Under the pieces are notes generated by a model. The model ran no database searches and was not told where the DNA came from. It saw only the letters and a list, made by a program, of their open reading frames with translations. From Pseudomonas monsensis (GTDB taxonomy: Bacteria > Pseudomonadota > Gammaproteobacteria > Pseudomonadales > Pseudomonadaceae), in NCBI RefSeq assembly GCF_014268495.2, contig NZ_CP077087.1, forward strand, positions 541,001 through 605,000: DNA of 64,000 bases, written 5' to 3'. Within the stretch, counting starts at the first letter, position 1. Each line of letters opens with the position of its first letter. Shown here piece by piece: positions 43,610-51,801 of this stretch. A program made the position numbers and the translations under genes.

Positions 43610-44020
43610 GTGCCTACCTCATCCCCAGCCCTCACCCCGCGTGAACAACTCGACGTCCCCGAAGCCGGGCGTGTTGCGTTGAAGTTCTTTTTCAACCTCA
43701 TGGAGCGCTGGGGCTGCAACGCCGAGCAACAGCGAACGTTGCTGGGCGGCGTCGGCAACACCACGTTCTACAAGTACAAACACCTGCCGCCGAACATTCG
43801 CCTGCCACATGACACGCTGGAGCGCATCTCCTATCTGATGGGCATTCACAAGGCGTTGAGCATCATCTTCAGCAACAGCCGCGAGCGCGCCTACACGTGG
43901 GTCAGCAGCCCAAATACGGCTGCGCCATTCAATGGCCGAACGGCGCTGGATTACATGCTGGCGGGCAGGGTGGTCGACATCGCCGACGTGCGCCGCTACC
44001 TCGACGGGGTACGCGGTTGA
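43610..44020 (+). CDS. Xre/MbcA/ParS-type antitoxin
   Basis: 136 residues from a GTG at 43610 that has GGAGG six bases ahead; upstream in-frame ATGs lack such a site. The first half holds a helix-turn-helix-like stretch (WGCNAEQQRTLLGGVGNTTF), the second half the MbcA/ParS C-terminal domain (ERISYLMGIHKALSIIFSNS; TALDYMLAGRVVDIADVRRY). It neutralises the RES toxin encoded by the overlapping next gene, and usually represses the operon. Confidence 0.88.
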   Translation: MPTSSPALTPREQLDVPEAGRVALKFFFNLMERWGCNAEQQRTLLGGVGNTTFYKYKHLPPNIRLPHDTLERISYLMGIHKALSIIFSNSRERAYTWVSSPNTAAPFNGRTALDYMLAGRVVDIADVRRYLDGVRG

Positions 44021-44697
44021 AGGCCCCGCTGCTGGCCGAGCCGCAATGGCCCAAGGCCTATCGGATCGTCAACAGCAGCTTCCCGCCGATTGCGCTGTTC
44101 GAAGACGTGCTCGACCCCGAAGACCTGGAAATCGCCTACGCACTGGAAGCGCTGACCAACGATCGCCTGATCGAACAGGCCGGCGTCCTCGCCCGCGTGC
44201 GCCCCGAAGACCGACTCTCCGGTCCCGGTTCAACCCCGGTGATGGCGGCGTTTACCCACATCGGCAAAAGCAGCCGTTTCACCGACGGCACCTTCGGCGT
44301 CTACTACGCCGCCAGCAGCCAGGCCGCCGCCATCGCCGAAACCTGCTATCACCAGGAAAGGTTTCTCGCGGCCACCCAAGAAGCGGATCTTGAGTTGACC
44401 ATGCGTACTTACGTCAATCGGGTGGTTAAGCCGCTGCATGATGTTCGTCACGACTTCCCGCATTTGCATCAACCTGATCCAGACGCCTATGGCCCATCCC
44501 AGGCGTTTGCCCGTCAACTGCGCGAGTCTGAGTCCTGGGGCCTGCTCTACAACAGCGTCCGTCTGCCGGGCCACGAATGTGTCGCCGCGCTCCGGCCGCC
44601 GGCGGTGTCGATTCCGAAACAGGGCAAGCATCTTCGTTATGTGTGGAGTGCGAGCCAGCGCAGGATTTCGTTTGTGTTTGAGATCAGTCAGGTTTGA
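44017..44697 (+). CDS. RES-domain toxin
   Basis: 226 residues from a TTG at 44017 that overlaps the antitoxin stop (TTGA). The RES fold shows YRIVNSSFPPIALF, SRFTDGTFGVYYAASSQAAAIAETCYH and a C-terminal serine/arginine block. The R, Y and E positions used by RES toxins to bind and degrade NAD+ seem present. Known examples deplete NAD+ when the antitoxin is lost, stopping growth. Pair order antitoxin-toxin is the standard one. Confidence 0.87.
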   Translation: MKAPLLAEPQWPKAYRIVNSSFPPIALFEDVLDPEDLEIAYALEALTNDRLIEQAGVLARVRPEDRLSGPGSTPVMAAFTHIGKSSRFTDGTFGVYYAASSQAAAIAETCYHQERFLAATQEADLELTMRTYVNRVVKPLHDVRHDFPHLHQPDPDAYGPSQAFARQLRESESWGLLYNSVRLPGHECVAALRPPAVSIPKQGKHLRYVWSASQRRISFVFEISQV

Positions 44698-44772
44698 AGC
44701 GCGAGGCGCTACACGTGTGATCGACAGGCCGCTCGCAGCCGACCTTGAGCAGTTGAAGGAAAAAAGGCAGCG

Positions 44773-44844
44773 ATGCTCAATGAACTGGAGCAACTCCAGA
44801 AGGACTTGCTGGAGTCTATACGTCAGATGAGAGGCTTGATTTAG
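44773..44844 (+). CDS. Possible 23-residue peptide
   Basis: ATG at 44773 with AAAAAGG a few bases ahead; the peptide MLNELEQLQKDLLESIRQMR then GLI looks like one amphipathic helix. It sits between the toxin gene and a terminator, so it would be co-transcribed. It might equally be the remnant of a longer gene. Confidence 0.25.
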   Translation: MLNELEQLQKDLLESIRQMRGLI

Positions 44845-44894
44845 AAGGGTCAGAGAGTCGTAAGAATAGTAATCAGTCATATCTGACAGGCTTT

Positions 44895-44917
44895 TTAGGG
44901 GGAAACCCTAATTTTTT
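44895..44917 (+). terminator. Intrinsic terminator of the toxin-antitoxin operon
   Basis: TTAGGG pairs with CCCTAA around GGAAA and is followed by six T. Confidence 0.65.
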
Positions 44918-45069
44918 CCCTCACGCATATAGGGCGTCATGTGTGATCGCCTAGCTCATACAAGCGTTAAATTTCGCCCTTCCTCAGACCGCGATGCGGA
45001 TCATCTAGTCTTTGAAAACTCAGGCCCCAAGGTGCACCGGTACGAGGTGTGCCCTGTAAGGGCGCCAAC

Positions 45070-45612
45070 TCAGTCTTTTAACAGGTCAGGTCTATACAGA
45101 ACGGATGGGGATTCTCCGCGGATGTCGACTTCGAACAGCCAGCGACTGGATGTGTAGTGCTCATCATCAATCGACTTGGAATGCAGCGTGAAGTGGACCT
45201 CCACCCGATTCAGTTGATATTCGTGATCCCGAATACGTTTGACACCGAGGGGGAAGATTTCCCCGGCTGGGAATGCTGCTGAGGCACCCTGAGTTCCGAT
45301 CAGGCTCCACTCTTCCATGGAGTCGATAATGATGAGTTCGTCACCAAGCACCATCTTCACATCGCTCAACCTCACCCAACACGGGTGGGGGCCAACGTTT
45401 GTTGGATGAATCGTGAGCCGGTAGCCCATCTCTTCTGGCGAGGATGCGATCTCAACTGCCCTGACCGCCGGAACCAGGTAGGGACGGTACTTCGCTCGGT
45501 ATTCACGTCGAAAGGCATTGAGGCTTAATGCGGTCAACGCAAGTGCGAGAACTGCAACGATTGCCGTCACACCATCTGCGTAATTAGCGGAAAAATCGCG
45601 TAACCAATCCAT
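45070..45612 (-). CDS. Membrane-anchored protein of unknown function
   Basis: 180 residues from the ATG at 45612 with AAAAGGA seven bases ahead; the frame extends a further 26 codons into the tRNA side. One membrane segment at about 13-35 (GVTAIVAVLALALTALSLNA) followed by a soluble domain of about 140 residues with beta-rich character (YRLTIHPTNVGPHPCWVRLS). Unknown family. It lies next to tRNA-Thr in what looks like accessory DNA. Confidence 0.65.
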   Translation of the reverse strand: MDWLRDFSANYADGVTAIVAVLALALTALSLNAFRREYRAKYRPYLVPAVRAVEIASSPEEMGYRLTIHPTNVGPHPCWVRLSDVKMVLGDELIIIDSMEEWSLIGTQGASAAFPAGEIFPLGVKRIRDHEYQLNRVEVHFTLHSKSIDDEHYTSSRWLFEVDIRGESPSVLYRPDLLKD

Positions 45613-45669
45613 AGCCGAATCCTTTTCAGACTTGCTTGTTACGTTGGTTGTTACGTCTGGGACAAAAAA

Positions 45670-45703
45670 CAAGGGCCTGCATCGCTGCAAGCCCTTTTTT
45701 TGT
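45670..45703. terminator. Terminator after tRNA-Thr
   Basis: On the reverse strand AAGGGCTTGCAGCGATGCAGGCCCTT folds as a stem (GGGC/GCCC and TGCA/TGCA parts) with T runs on both sides, so it could work in both directions. Confidence 0.7.
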
Positions 45704-45704
45704 A

Positions 45705-45780
<76 letters not shown>

Positions 45781-45792
45781 GTGTGGGCGACG

Positions 45793-45820
45793 ATTATAGC
45801 GATTGGGTTGGTTCTGTAAA
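45793..45820 (-). promoter_or_regulatory. Promoter of tRNA-Thr
   Basis: On the reverse strand TTTACA (45820-45815) and a perfect TATAAT (45798-45793) are 16 bases apart, ending 12 bases before the tRNA. Confidence 0.75.
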
Positions 45821-45855
45821 CCCCTGAATTCAGACTATTTTTGCGCCGGGTCGGA

Positions 45856-46692
45856 TCAGGCCCGGCGCAGGACGTTGCGTAGCGTGTGCAGGGCGCGCCA
45901 AGTGCGGCTGTTCTGCATGGCGAGAAGCTGGGCTTCGGCGCGTTCGGCGCGTTGTATGGCGGCGTTGATTTGTTTGCGGGCGTCGGCTTCGCCGGGGCTG
46001 ACGGGGTGGGCGAAGAGGTGGCCGAAGCACAGCTGGAAGTTGTCGAGGTTGCAGGGTGGGAGGTCGAAGGCGGGCTTGAGGTTCAGGTGTTCTTCGGCGA
46101 GGAACCACGTGTTGAGGCCATCGAACAGGAACGATTGATAGCCGGCATCAGTGACCAGGTGTTCCCAGGTGTGGTCGCGTTCGAACGGGGTTTCGATGAT
46201 GAGGATCCACGGGCGGAAGCGGCTGAAGTCCATGCCGCGCAGCACGGTTTCTTCGTGGCCTTCGACGTCGATCTTCAGGAAGTGGATGTCCCGGTCGGCG
46301 GCGTGTTCTTCGCAGATTGATGTCAGGGTGCGGGCTTTTACCGTCAGGCTCTGTACTTCGAGGCCGGCATCCTTGCGCTCCTGAGCGACCAGCGGGTCAG
46401 CGGTGGACAGGCCGGTGTCAGGGATGGCGTAGAACGTCACTTCGCCGGGCGTATCACTGGCAATGCATTGCAGGGTTGTGTCGCGTGGGCGCTGTTGGCA
46501 CAGGGCATCGTGGTAGTTTTGCATCGGCTCGATGTTGACGCCGCTCCAGCCGCGGTCATAGAAGGCCTTGGTCACTGAGTCGTGAACCGGATCATTGGCG
46601 CCGACATCGATATAGAAGCCGTTTTCAAAGAACTTGAACGCACGCCACAGGCGAATATCCTCGAAGTTCTGTGCGTATGAAATGAAAGTCAC
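45856..46692 (-). CDS. FkbM-family methyltransferase
   Basis: 278 residues from a GTG at 46692 (MTFISYAQNFEDIRLWRAFK when read as start), with GGGAG five bases ahead. SAM-binding block FYIDVGANDPVHDSVTKAFY, then EPMQNYH, FLKIDVEGHEETVLRGM, typical FkbM. The C-terminal tail SRTWRALHTLRNVLRR resembles tails of glycosyltransferases. Likely methylates a sugar or glycan. No glycan cluster surrounds it here. Confidence 0.85.
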   Translation of the reverse strand: MTFISYAQNFEDIRLWRAFKFFENGFYIDVGANDPVHDSVTKAFYDRGWSGVNIEPMQNYHDALCQQRPRDTTLQCIASDTPGEVTFYAIPDTGLSTADPLVAQERKDAGLEVQSLTVKARTLTSICEEHAADRDIHFLKIDVEGHEETVLRGMDFSRFRPWILIIETPFERDHTWEHLVTDAGYQSFLFDGLNTWFLAEEHLNLKPAFDLPPCNLDNFQLCFGHLFAHPVSPGEADARKQINAAIQRAERAEAQLLAMQNSRTWRALHTLRNVLRRA

Positions 46693-47035
46693 GGTCACTC
46701 CCTGCTGGTCGGATTGTTCTTGTTCGTCTGTGTGCTGCCTGCACGGTGTGAGCCTGTATAGCAAGGGCGAAGGGCAGGCGCAATTTCCCGCTGAAACGGT
46801 CCGTGATTCGGCGGTTATGTCATTTCGATCTGAGGCTTATGCACAACGGGAAGCAGCGTAGCGCGGTGTGGCGGGGATTTTGTGGACGCGTTCTCATTTT
46901 GTTCGCAAATCCCTGTTTTACAGGTTTTTTATTTATGTGAACAAAAAATGACCAAGCCGGTTAAGGGCCTGCGACAGCCGTAAATATTGGATCCGTAGCA
47001 AATCCATCAACAGACTTATCCACAGGATGTAAAGT
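46693..47035. promoter_or_regulatory. Region upstream of the FkbM gene
   Basis: 343 bases with no gene. TTTTGTTC (46897-46904) and GAACAAAA (46939-46946) are inverted arms around an inner palindrome CCTGT-TTT-ACAGG (46912-46924). A perfect DnaA-box 9-mer TTATCCACA lies at 47016-47024, 12 bases from the end of the neighbouring gene. Confidence 0.4.
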
Positions 47036-48271
47036 TTAAAGGCGCTCAGCGAGCAGCATCAAATTGCGCGGGGTCAATGGGCTATTGCAAAAGGTGCCAA
47101 GGCGCACGGCATATCCCTGTTGGACGAGGAACAGTGCGCGATCGAGATTGAGCCAAAGCTCCAGCGGCCGCCGGAACAGTCCGCGCAGCAATTCCAGGTT
47201 GCGCACCTCGGCCAGACGCTGCCAGGCGGCAGCTTCCAGTGCCGACCAATCTGGCGAGCCGACTGGGGATAACTCTTTGAGGGCCGCCAGATCGCGGCAG
47301 TAGTCAGCGAGCGGCTTGTCCAGCCAGGCGCTTGGAAGTGATGGCGTGGGCAGGTATTCGTCGACTCCGCGCAGTTGCCGTTGCAGCAGGTCGAAAGCCA
47401 GCCGTCGGGCCATAGATGTGTCGCGCTGACGTCGGACGCGTGCACCGGCGGTGACGGTTTCGCTCAGCGGCAGTGCCAGATCTTCCAGCGACAGCTGTAG
47501 GAGCGATCCCGACCCAGCTGCGGACAACGGCTGATATTCGTGATGGCGGATGCGGTTGTAGCAACACGGCGCGATTGCCAGTTGTCGGCAACCGGTGGTG
47601 CTGGCCAATTGCATCAATCGCACGTGCAGATCGCCACATGCGTGGAGGGCGACGGGGGTGTGAGTGGCATCCAATAGCGCTGCTGCGTCCGCTGTCATGA
47701 CATCCTGCTCGACATGCAAGGCGTTCAGATGATGGCGCTGACTCAATGCCTGACCGCTGGCGACCAGCAACGGATCGTACTCAACACACGTCAGGTCTTG
47801 TCCTTTGCTGAGCAGCCGCCGCCCCAGATGCCCCTTGCCCGAACACCAGTCCAGCCAATGCGTGGGGGTTGAAGCGAAGGACAATCGGCTGGCAAACGCC
47901 TCGATCTGCTGCCACTTGCGCCCCGGCACATCGACGTTCAAGCGGTGGCCTGCCGCTTCCAGCGCATGGCCCGGTAACTCGCCGACGGCACTTAATTGAG
48001 CTGACAACACCGCCAGTGAAGCGAAAGGCTCTGGCGCACCGAGGAGATCAGCGGGGAAGTTGTGAGCGTTTTCCGCCTCTTCCAGTGAGCGCCCACGTAG
48101 CCATGCGGCCAGTTCGGGGTAGGAGGATTCCCAAGGAAGCTGCAGATGAGTGAACGGTCGGGGTTTCCACAGCGCCTGATGCGCCGTAAGAAAGCTATCC
48201 AGCGCCGTGAAGCGGGCGAGTAGCGTCTCGCCCGTCAGCACGTGGGAAGTTTCAGCGCCCCTGGCAGGCAT
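47036..48271 (-). CDS. SAM-dependent methyltransferase (Methyltransf_32-like)
   Basis: 411 residues. The SAM-binding motif is HWLDWCSGKGHLGRRLLSKG near residue 140, followed by CVEYDPLLV and ALHACGDLHVRLM and APCCYNRI, the combination seen in the methyltransferase 32/GSTCD-like family. The C-terminal third is helical. Substrate unknown. The start at 48271 overlaps the permease gene by 20 bases; a GTG at 48241 would avoid this. No clear ribosome binding site for either. Confidence 0.75.
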   Translation of the reverse strand: MPARGAETSHVLTGETLLARFTALDSFLTAHQALWKPRPFTHLQLPWESSYPELAAWLRGRSLEEAENAHNFPADLLGAPEPFASLAVLSAQLSAVGELPGHALEAAGHRLNVDVPGRKWQQIEAFASRLSFASTPTHWLDWCSGKGHLGRRLLSKGQDLTCVEYDPLLVASGQALSQRHHLNALHVEQDVMTADAAALLDATHTPVALHACGDLHVRLMQLASTTGCRQLAIAPCCYNRIRHHEYQPLSAAGSGSLLQLSLEDLALPLSETVTAGARVRRQRDTSMARRLAFDLLQRQLRGVDEYLPTPSLPSAWLDKPLADYCRDLAALKELSPVGSPDWSALEAAAWQRLAEVRNLELLRGLFRRPLELWLNLDRALFLVQQGYAVRLGTFCNSPLTPRNLMLLAERL

Positions 48272-48941
48272 CGACGCGCAGCCAGCGCTCCAGCAGCTTG
48301 AAGCCGCGCACCAGCACGTAGGACATCAGCAGATAGAACACACCGGCGGCGAAGAAGATTTCCACCGGCAGGTAGGTACGGGCGATGATCGTGCGGGCCA
48401 TGCCGGTCAGCTCCAGCAGGGTCACGGTGCTCGCCAGCGCGCTGGCCTTGAGCATCAGGATCACTTCGTTGCTGTAGGCCGGCAGGCCGATGCGCGCCGC
48501 ACGCGGCAGCATGATGTAGAACATCGCCTTGGGTTTGGACATGCCCAGCGCCCGCGCCGCTTCGATTTCTCCGGGGGGAATCGCCTGGATCGCACCGCGC
48601 AGGATCTCGGCGATGTACGCCGCGGTGTGCAGGGTCATGGTCGCGGTGGTACACCAGAATGGATCGCGCAGGTAGGGCCACAGCGCGCTGCTACGGACCG
48701 CGTCGAACTGCGCCAGGCCGTAATAGACGAGGAACAGTTGCACCAGCAACGGCGTGCCACGGAAAAAGAAGATGTAGGCGTAGGGTAAAGCGCGCACGTA
48801 CCACAGCTTCGAGGAGCGGGCGATGCCCAGCGGAATGGCCAGTAACAGACCGGCAATTACCGCAATCGCTACCAGTTCCAGGGTCAGGGTCGCGCCCTGC
48901 GCCAGTTTCGGCAGCCACTTGATGATCACTTCCCAGTTCAT
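48252..48941 (-). CDS. Polar amino-acid ABC transporter permease (HisM type)
   Basis: 229 residues from the ATG at 48941. Membrane protein with the conserved EAA loop EIEAARALGMSKPKAMFYIM and AYIAEILRGAIQAIPPG, of the His/Glu/Gln/Arg/opine (HEAT) permease type. It pairs with the permease encoded just upstream (four-base overlap), the solute-binding protein and the ATPase to form an importer for basic amino acids or histidine. Confidence 0.9.
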   Translation of the reverse strand: MNWEVIIKWLPKLAQGATLTLELVAIAVIAGLLLAIPLGIARSSKLWYVRALPYAYIFFFRGTPLLVQLFLVYYGLAQFDAVRSSALWPYLRDPFWCTTATMTLHTAAYIAEILRGAIQAIPPGEIEAARALGMSKPKAMFYIMLPRAARIGLPAYSNEVILMLKASALASTVTLLELTGMARTIIARTYLPVEIFFAAGVFYLLMSYVLVRGFKLLERWLRVDACQGR

Positions 48942-49633
48942 GAAGTGCTCCTCGCAAAGCCGCGAGCGGCGCGTTTTTCCAGGAAGTGCATGCCGGTCAT
49001 CGCCAGCACGGTGAGGCCCAGGTACATGACCGCGGCCACCAGATAGAAGGTGAACGGCTGTTTCGAGACGGTCACGCCGATCTGCGCGTGGCGCATGATT
49101 TCTTCCAGGCCGATGACCGACACCAGCGCGGTGTCCTTCATCAGGATCATGAACAGGTTGCCCAGGCCCGGCAGGGCGATACGCCACATCTGCGGCATGA
49201 TCAGTTTGGTGAAGATCCGCCATTTCGACAGGCCCAGGGCCACGCCGGCCTCACGGTGGCCCTTGGGAATGGCGAGGATCGCGCCGCGAAACACTTCCGT
49301 GGCATAAGCGCCGAAGCACAGGCCCAAAGCAATAACACCAGCGGCGAAGGCGCTGAGTTGCAGGTCGGGGTTGCCGAAAAATTCACCGAGGCTGCGCATC
49401 AGGTTGACCGTACCGAAGTAGATCAGCAGAACCCAAAGCAGTTCCGGGACGCCACGCACCAGGGTCGAATACGTGCCGCCAAGCCACTGCAGCGGCTTGT
49501 ACGGGGACGTCTTGGCCAAGGCGCCGAGCAGACCGAGTACCAGTCCCAGGCACAGGGCTGTCAGCGCCAGTTTGACGGTCATCAGCGCACCGGCGGCGAG
49601 GGCCGGGCCGAATCCGTAGAGGTCGATAATCAT
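48938..49633 (-). CDS. Polar amino-acid ABC transporter permease (HisQ type)
   Basis: 231 residues. EAA loop GHREAGVALGLSKWRIFTKL and YATEVFRGAILAIPKG; about five membrane segments, first one LAAGALMTVKLALTALCLGL. Second permease subunit of the transporter. Overlaps the HisM-type gene by four bases, and lies 77 bases after the binding-protein gene. Confidence 0.9.
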   Translation of the reverse strand: MIIDLYGFGPALAAGALMTVKLALTALCLGLVLGLLGALAKTSPYKPLQWLGGTYSTLVRGVPELLWVLLIYFGTVNLMRSLGEFFGNPDLQLSAFAAGVIALGLCFGAYATEVFRGAILAIPKGHREAGVALGLSKWRIFTKLIMPQMWRIALPGLGNLFMILMKDTALVSVIGLEEIMRHAQIGVTVSKQPFTFYLVAAVMYLGLTVLAMTGMHFLEKRAARGFARSTS

Positions 49634-49710
49634 GGATTTCTTTTCAAATCGCGGCAGGCAAGGCCGGGAGCCGGCGCCGTCGAATCACGGCGCCGGTCCC
49701 GCAGGTCAGA

Positions 49711-50460
49711 TCAGTAGATGCTGAACGGGAAGTACTTGTCGTTGATCTTCTTGTAGGTACCGTCGGCGACGATTTCCTTCAGGGCGGCGTTCAGCTTCTC
49801 ACGCAGCGGATCGCCTTTACGTACAGCGATGCCGATCTTGTCGCTTTCCACGACCGGGTCGCCCTTGAACTCGTAGGCTTTGCCAGCATCGGTTTTCAGC
49901 CAGTCGTAGTTGGCGTACTTGTCGGCGAGGATCGCGTCGACCCGACCGGAGGTCAGGTCGAGGTAGGCGTTTTCCTGGGTGTCATAGAGTTTGACGTTGA
50001 GATCGCTGCCGTAGTTGTCTTCCAGCCAGGTGCCGGCCAGCGTGGCGCGCTGGGTACCGATGGACTTGCCCTTCAGCGAGTCCTTGTCGGTTTTGAAGTC
50101 GACGTTTTTCGGTGCAATGAACTGCAGCTTGTTCGAGTAGTACGGGTCGGTGAAATCCACCGCGCCCTTGCGCTCGTCGGTGATCGACAGCGAGGAGATC
50201 AGGAAGTCGAACTTCTTCGCGTTCAGGGCCGGGATGATGCCGTCCCAGTCGGAAGTGACCACGGTGCACTCGACTTTCATCTTCGCGCACAGGGCGTCGC
50301 CGATGTCTTTGTCGAAGCCGACCACGTTGCCGCTGGCGTCTTTGTTGTTGAACGGCGGGTAAGCCGCTTCGATGCCCATCTTCATGGTCTCGGCCATGGC
50401 ACCGGCGCTGAACGCGAGGGTGACGGCGGCGGCCAGGAAGACCTTTTTAAAATTCTGCAT
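49711..50460 (-). CDS. Periplasmic amino-acid-binding protein (HisJ/ArgT-like)
   Basis: 249 residues. Signal peptide MQNFKKVFLAAAVTLAFSAG followed by AMA cleavage. The type 3 solute-binding domain has MGIEAAYPPFNNKDASGNVV, GFDKDIGDALC, SDWDGIIPALNAKKFDFLIS and RKGAVDFTDPYY. Two cysteines at the LAO/HisJ disulfide positions (LCAKMKVEC). Ligands of close relatives are lysine, arginine, ornithine and histidine; the exact one is not clear. Confidence 0.9.
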   Translation of the reverse strand: MQNFKKVFLAAAVTLAFSAGAMAETMKMGIEAAYPPFNNKDASGNVVGFDKDIGDALCAKMKVECTVVTSDWDGIIPALNAKKFDFLISSLSITDERKGAVDFTDPYYSNKLQFIAPKNVDFKTDKDSLKGKSIGTQRATLAGTWLEDNYGSDLNVKLYDTQENAYLDLTSGRVDAILADKYANYDWLKTDAGKAYEFKGDPVVESDKIGIAVRKGDPLREKLNAALKEIVADGTYKKINDKYFPFSIY

Positions 50461-50473
50461 GCATGTTGCTCCG

Positions 50474-51247
50474 TTAGCGGTTGCTGGACATGAATTGTTT
50501 GCAGCGCGCCGAAAGCGGGTTTTCGAACACCTGCTGAGGCGATCCTTGCTCTTCTATAAGGCCCTGATGAAGGAACACCACTTCGCTGGAGACCTGACGG
50601 GCGAAACCCATTTCGTGGGTCACGAGCAGCATGGTACGGCCTTCTTCGGCCAGTGCGCGGATGACACTAAGTACTTCCTGAACCATTTCCGGGTCAAGGG
50701 CGGAGGTGGGCTCGTCGAACAGAATCACCTTCGGCTGCATCGCCAGGGTGCGGGCGATGGCCGCGCGTTGCTGCTGACCACCGGACAGCTGCGACGGATA
50801 CGCGTGGCGCTTGTCGGCGATGCCGACCTTGGCCAGCAGTGCTTCGGCGACTTCGATCGCTTCGGCCTTGCTCTGGCCGAGTACGCGGCGCGGGGCTTCG
50901 ATGATGTTGTCGAGCACGCTCATGTGCGGCCACAGATTAAAGTTTTGAAACACAAAACCAATCTCGGAACGCAGGCGATTGATCTGCTTGCCATCAGCGG
51001 CAACCAGTTCGCCATTCTTGGCGGGCTTGAGCTTGAGTTCTTCACCCGCCACCAGAATCTGGCCCTGGTGCGGGTTTTCCAACAGGTTGATGCAACGCAG
51101 GAACGTGGACTTGCCGGAACCGGAGGAACCGAGGATCGAGATCACATCGCCGTCGCGGGCGGTCAGCGAGATGCCTTTGAGCACCTCAAGCTGTCCGTAG
51201 CGTTTGTGCAAGTTGCGGATTTCAAGCGCGGGCGTGGCCTCAGCCAT
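50474..51247 (-). CDS. Amino-acid ABC transporter ATPase (HisP-like)
   Basis: 257 residues. Walker A GSSGSGKST at 40-48, signature LSGGQQQRAAIA, Walker B VILFDEPTSALDPE and H-loop LLVTHEMGFAR. Length fits HisP/GlnQ. First gene of the ABC operon: ATPase, binding protein, two permeases, with gaps of 13 and 77 bases and one overlap. It is divergent from the GabP-like permease gene. Confidence 0.92.
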   Translation of the reverse strand: MAEATPALEIRNLHKRYGQLEVLKGISLTARDGDVISILGSSGSGKSTFLRCINLLENPHQGQILVAGEELKLKPAKNGELVAADGKQINRLRSEIGFVFQNFNLWPHMSVLDNIIEAPRRVLGQSKAEAIEVAEALLAKVGIADKRHAYPSQLSGGQQQRAAIARTLAMQPKVILFDEPTSALDPEMVQEVLSVIRALAEEGRTMLLVTHEMGFARQVSSEVVFLHQGLIEEQGSPQQVFENPLSARCKQFMSSNR

Positions 51248-51801
51248 GTGCGTTCCTCATATATGTTGCGCTCCTGCTGTTGGCGGGCCTTCCTGGCGAG
51301 GCGGCCAAGCTAGCATAGCGTTTCAATGGCAGCCAACAGCGCTACGAGCGGTAAGCGGATGGCGTGTGGCAGGTTGTCGCATCGGCACAGCAGACTGTCG
51401 CCCCATCAACAACCGAACGGGTGTTTGATCGTGCAAACCTTTGGGCGTCGCGTAAAAAAAGGCGCGATGTTGCCAGCTTTGGCGGGGTGTTGGAAGCGCT
51501 ATCCGGCCGAACGTTCCTCAATTGCCCTTTTATTGTGCATCCCACACTTTTTCAGTGTGTTTCTGGTGCGCTGTTTCGTTTGAAAAGTGAGTCGCAGGGT
51601 AACGCTCTGGCGGATTGCCATTAAATCCAAGGACTTGCGATGACTGTCCGGTCGCGCGCAAAGCCGCGGCACAGAAGAGTTTGAAACATTTTGGCGCAAA
51701 ACTTGCGTGCAGAATAAGGAACGCCCCGTTGGTTTCTTTTTACGAGAAAGAAAATGCCAGACGGGCCGGACGCAATCGCTTTCCTTGCAAAGGTAGTTTC
51801 G
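51248..51801. other. Divergent gap between ABC operon and GabP-like gene
   Basis: 554 bases with no credible gene. CACACT-TTTTC-AGTGTG (51543-51559) is a small hairpin. A GCAAAACTTGCGTGCAGAATAAGG stretch about 90 bases before the permease start could hold its promoter. I see no clear RNA gene or repeat. Confidence 0.4.

Larger units (their letters stand above)
44698..45069. other. Gap after the toxin gene
   Basis: Holds one possible 23-codon gene (44773-44844) and a terminator (44895-44917). From 44918 to 45069 I see nothing. The stretch is more AT-rich than its surroundings. Confidence 0.5.
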
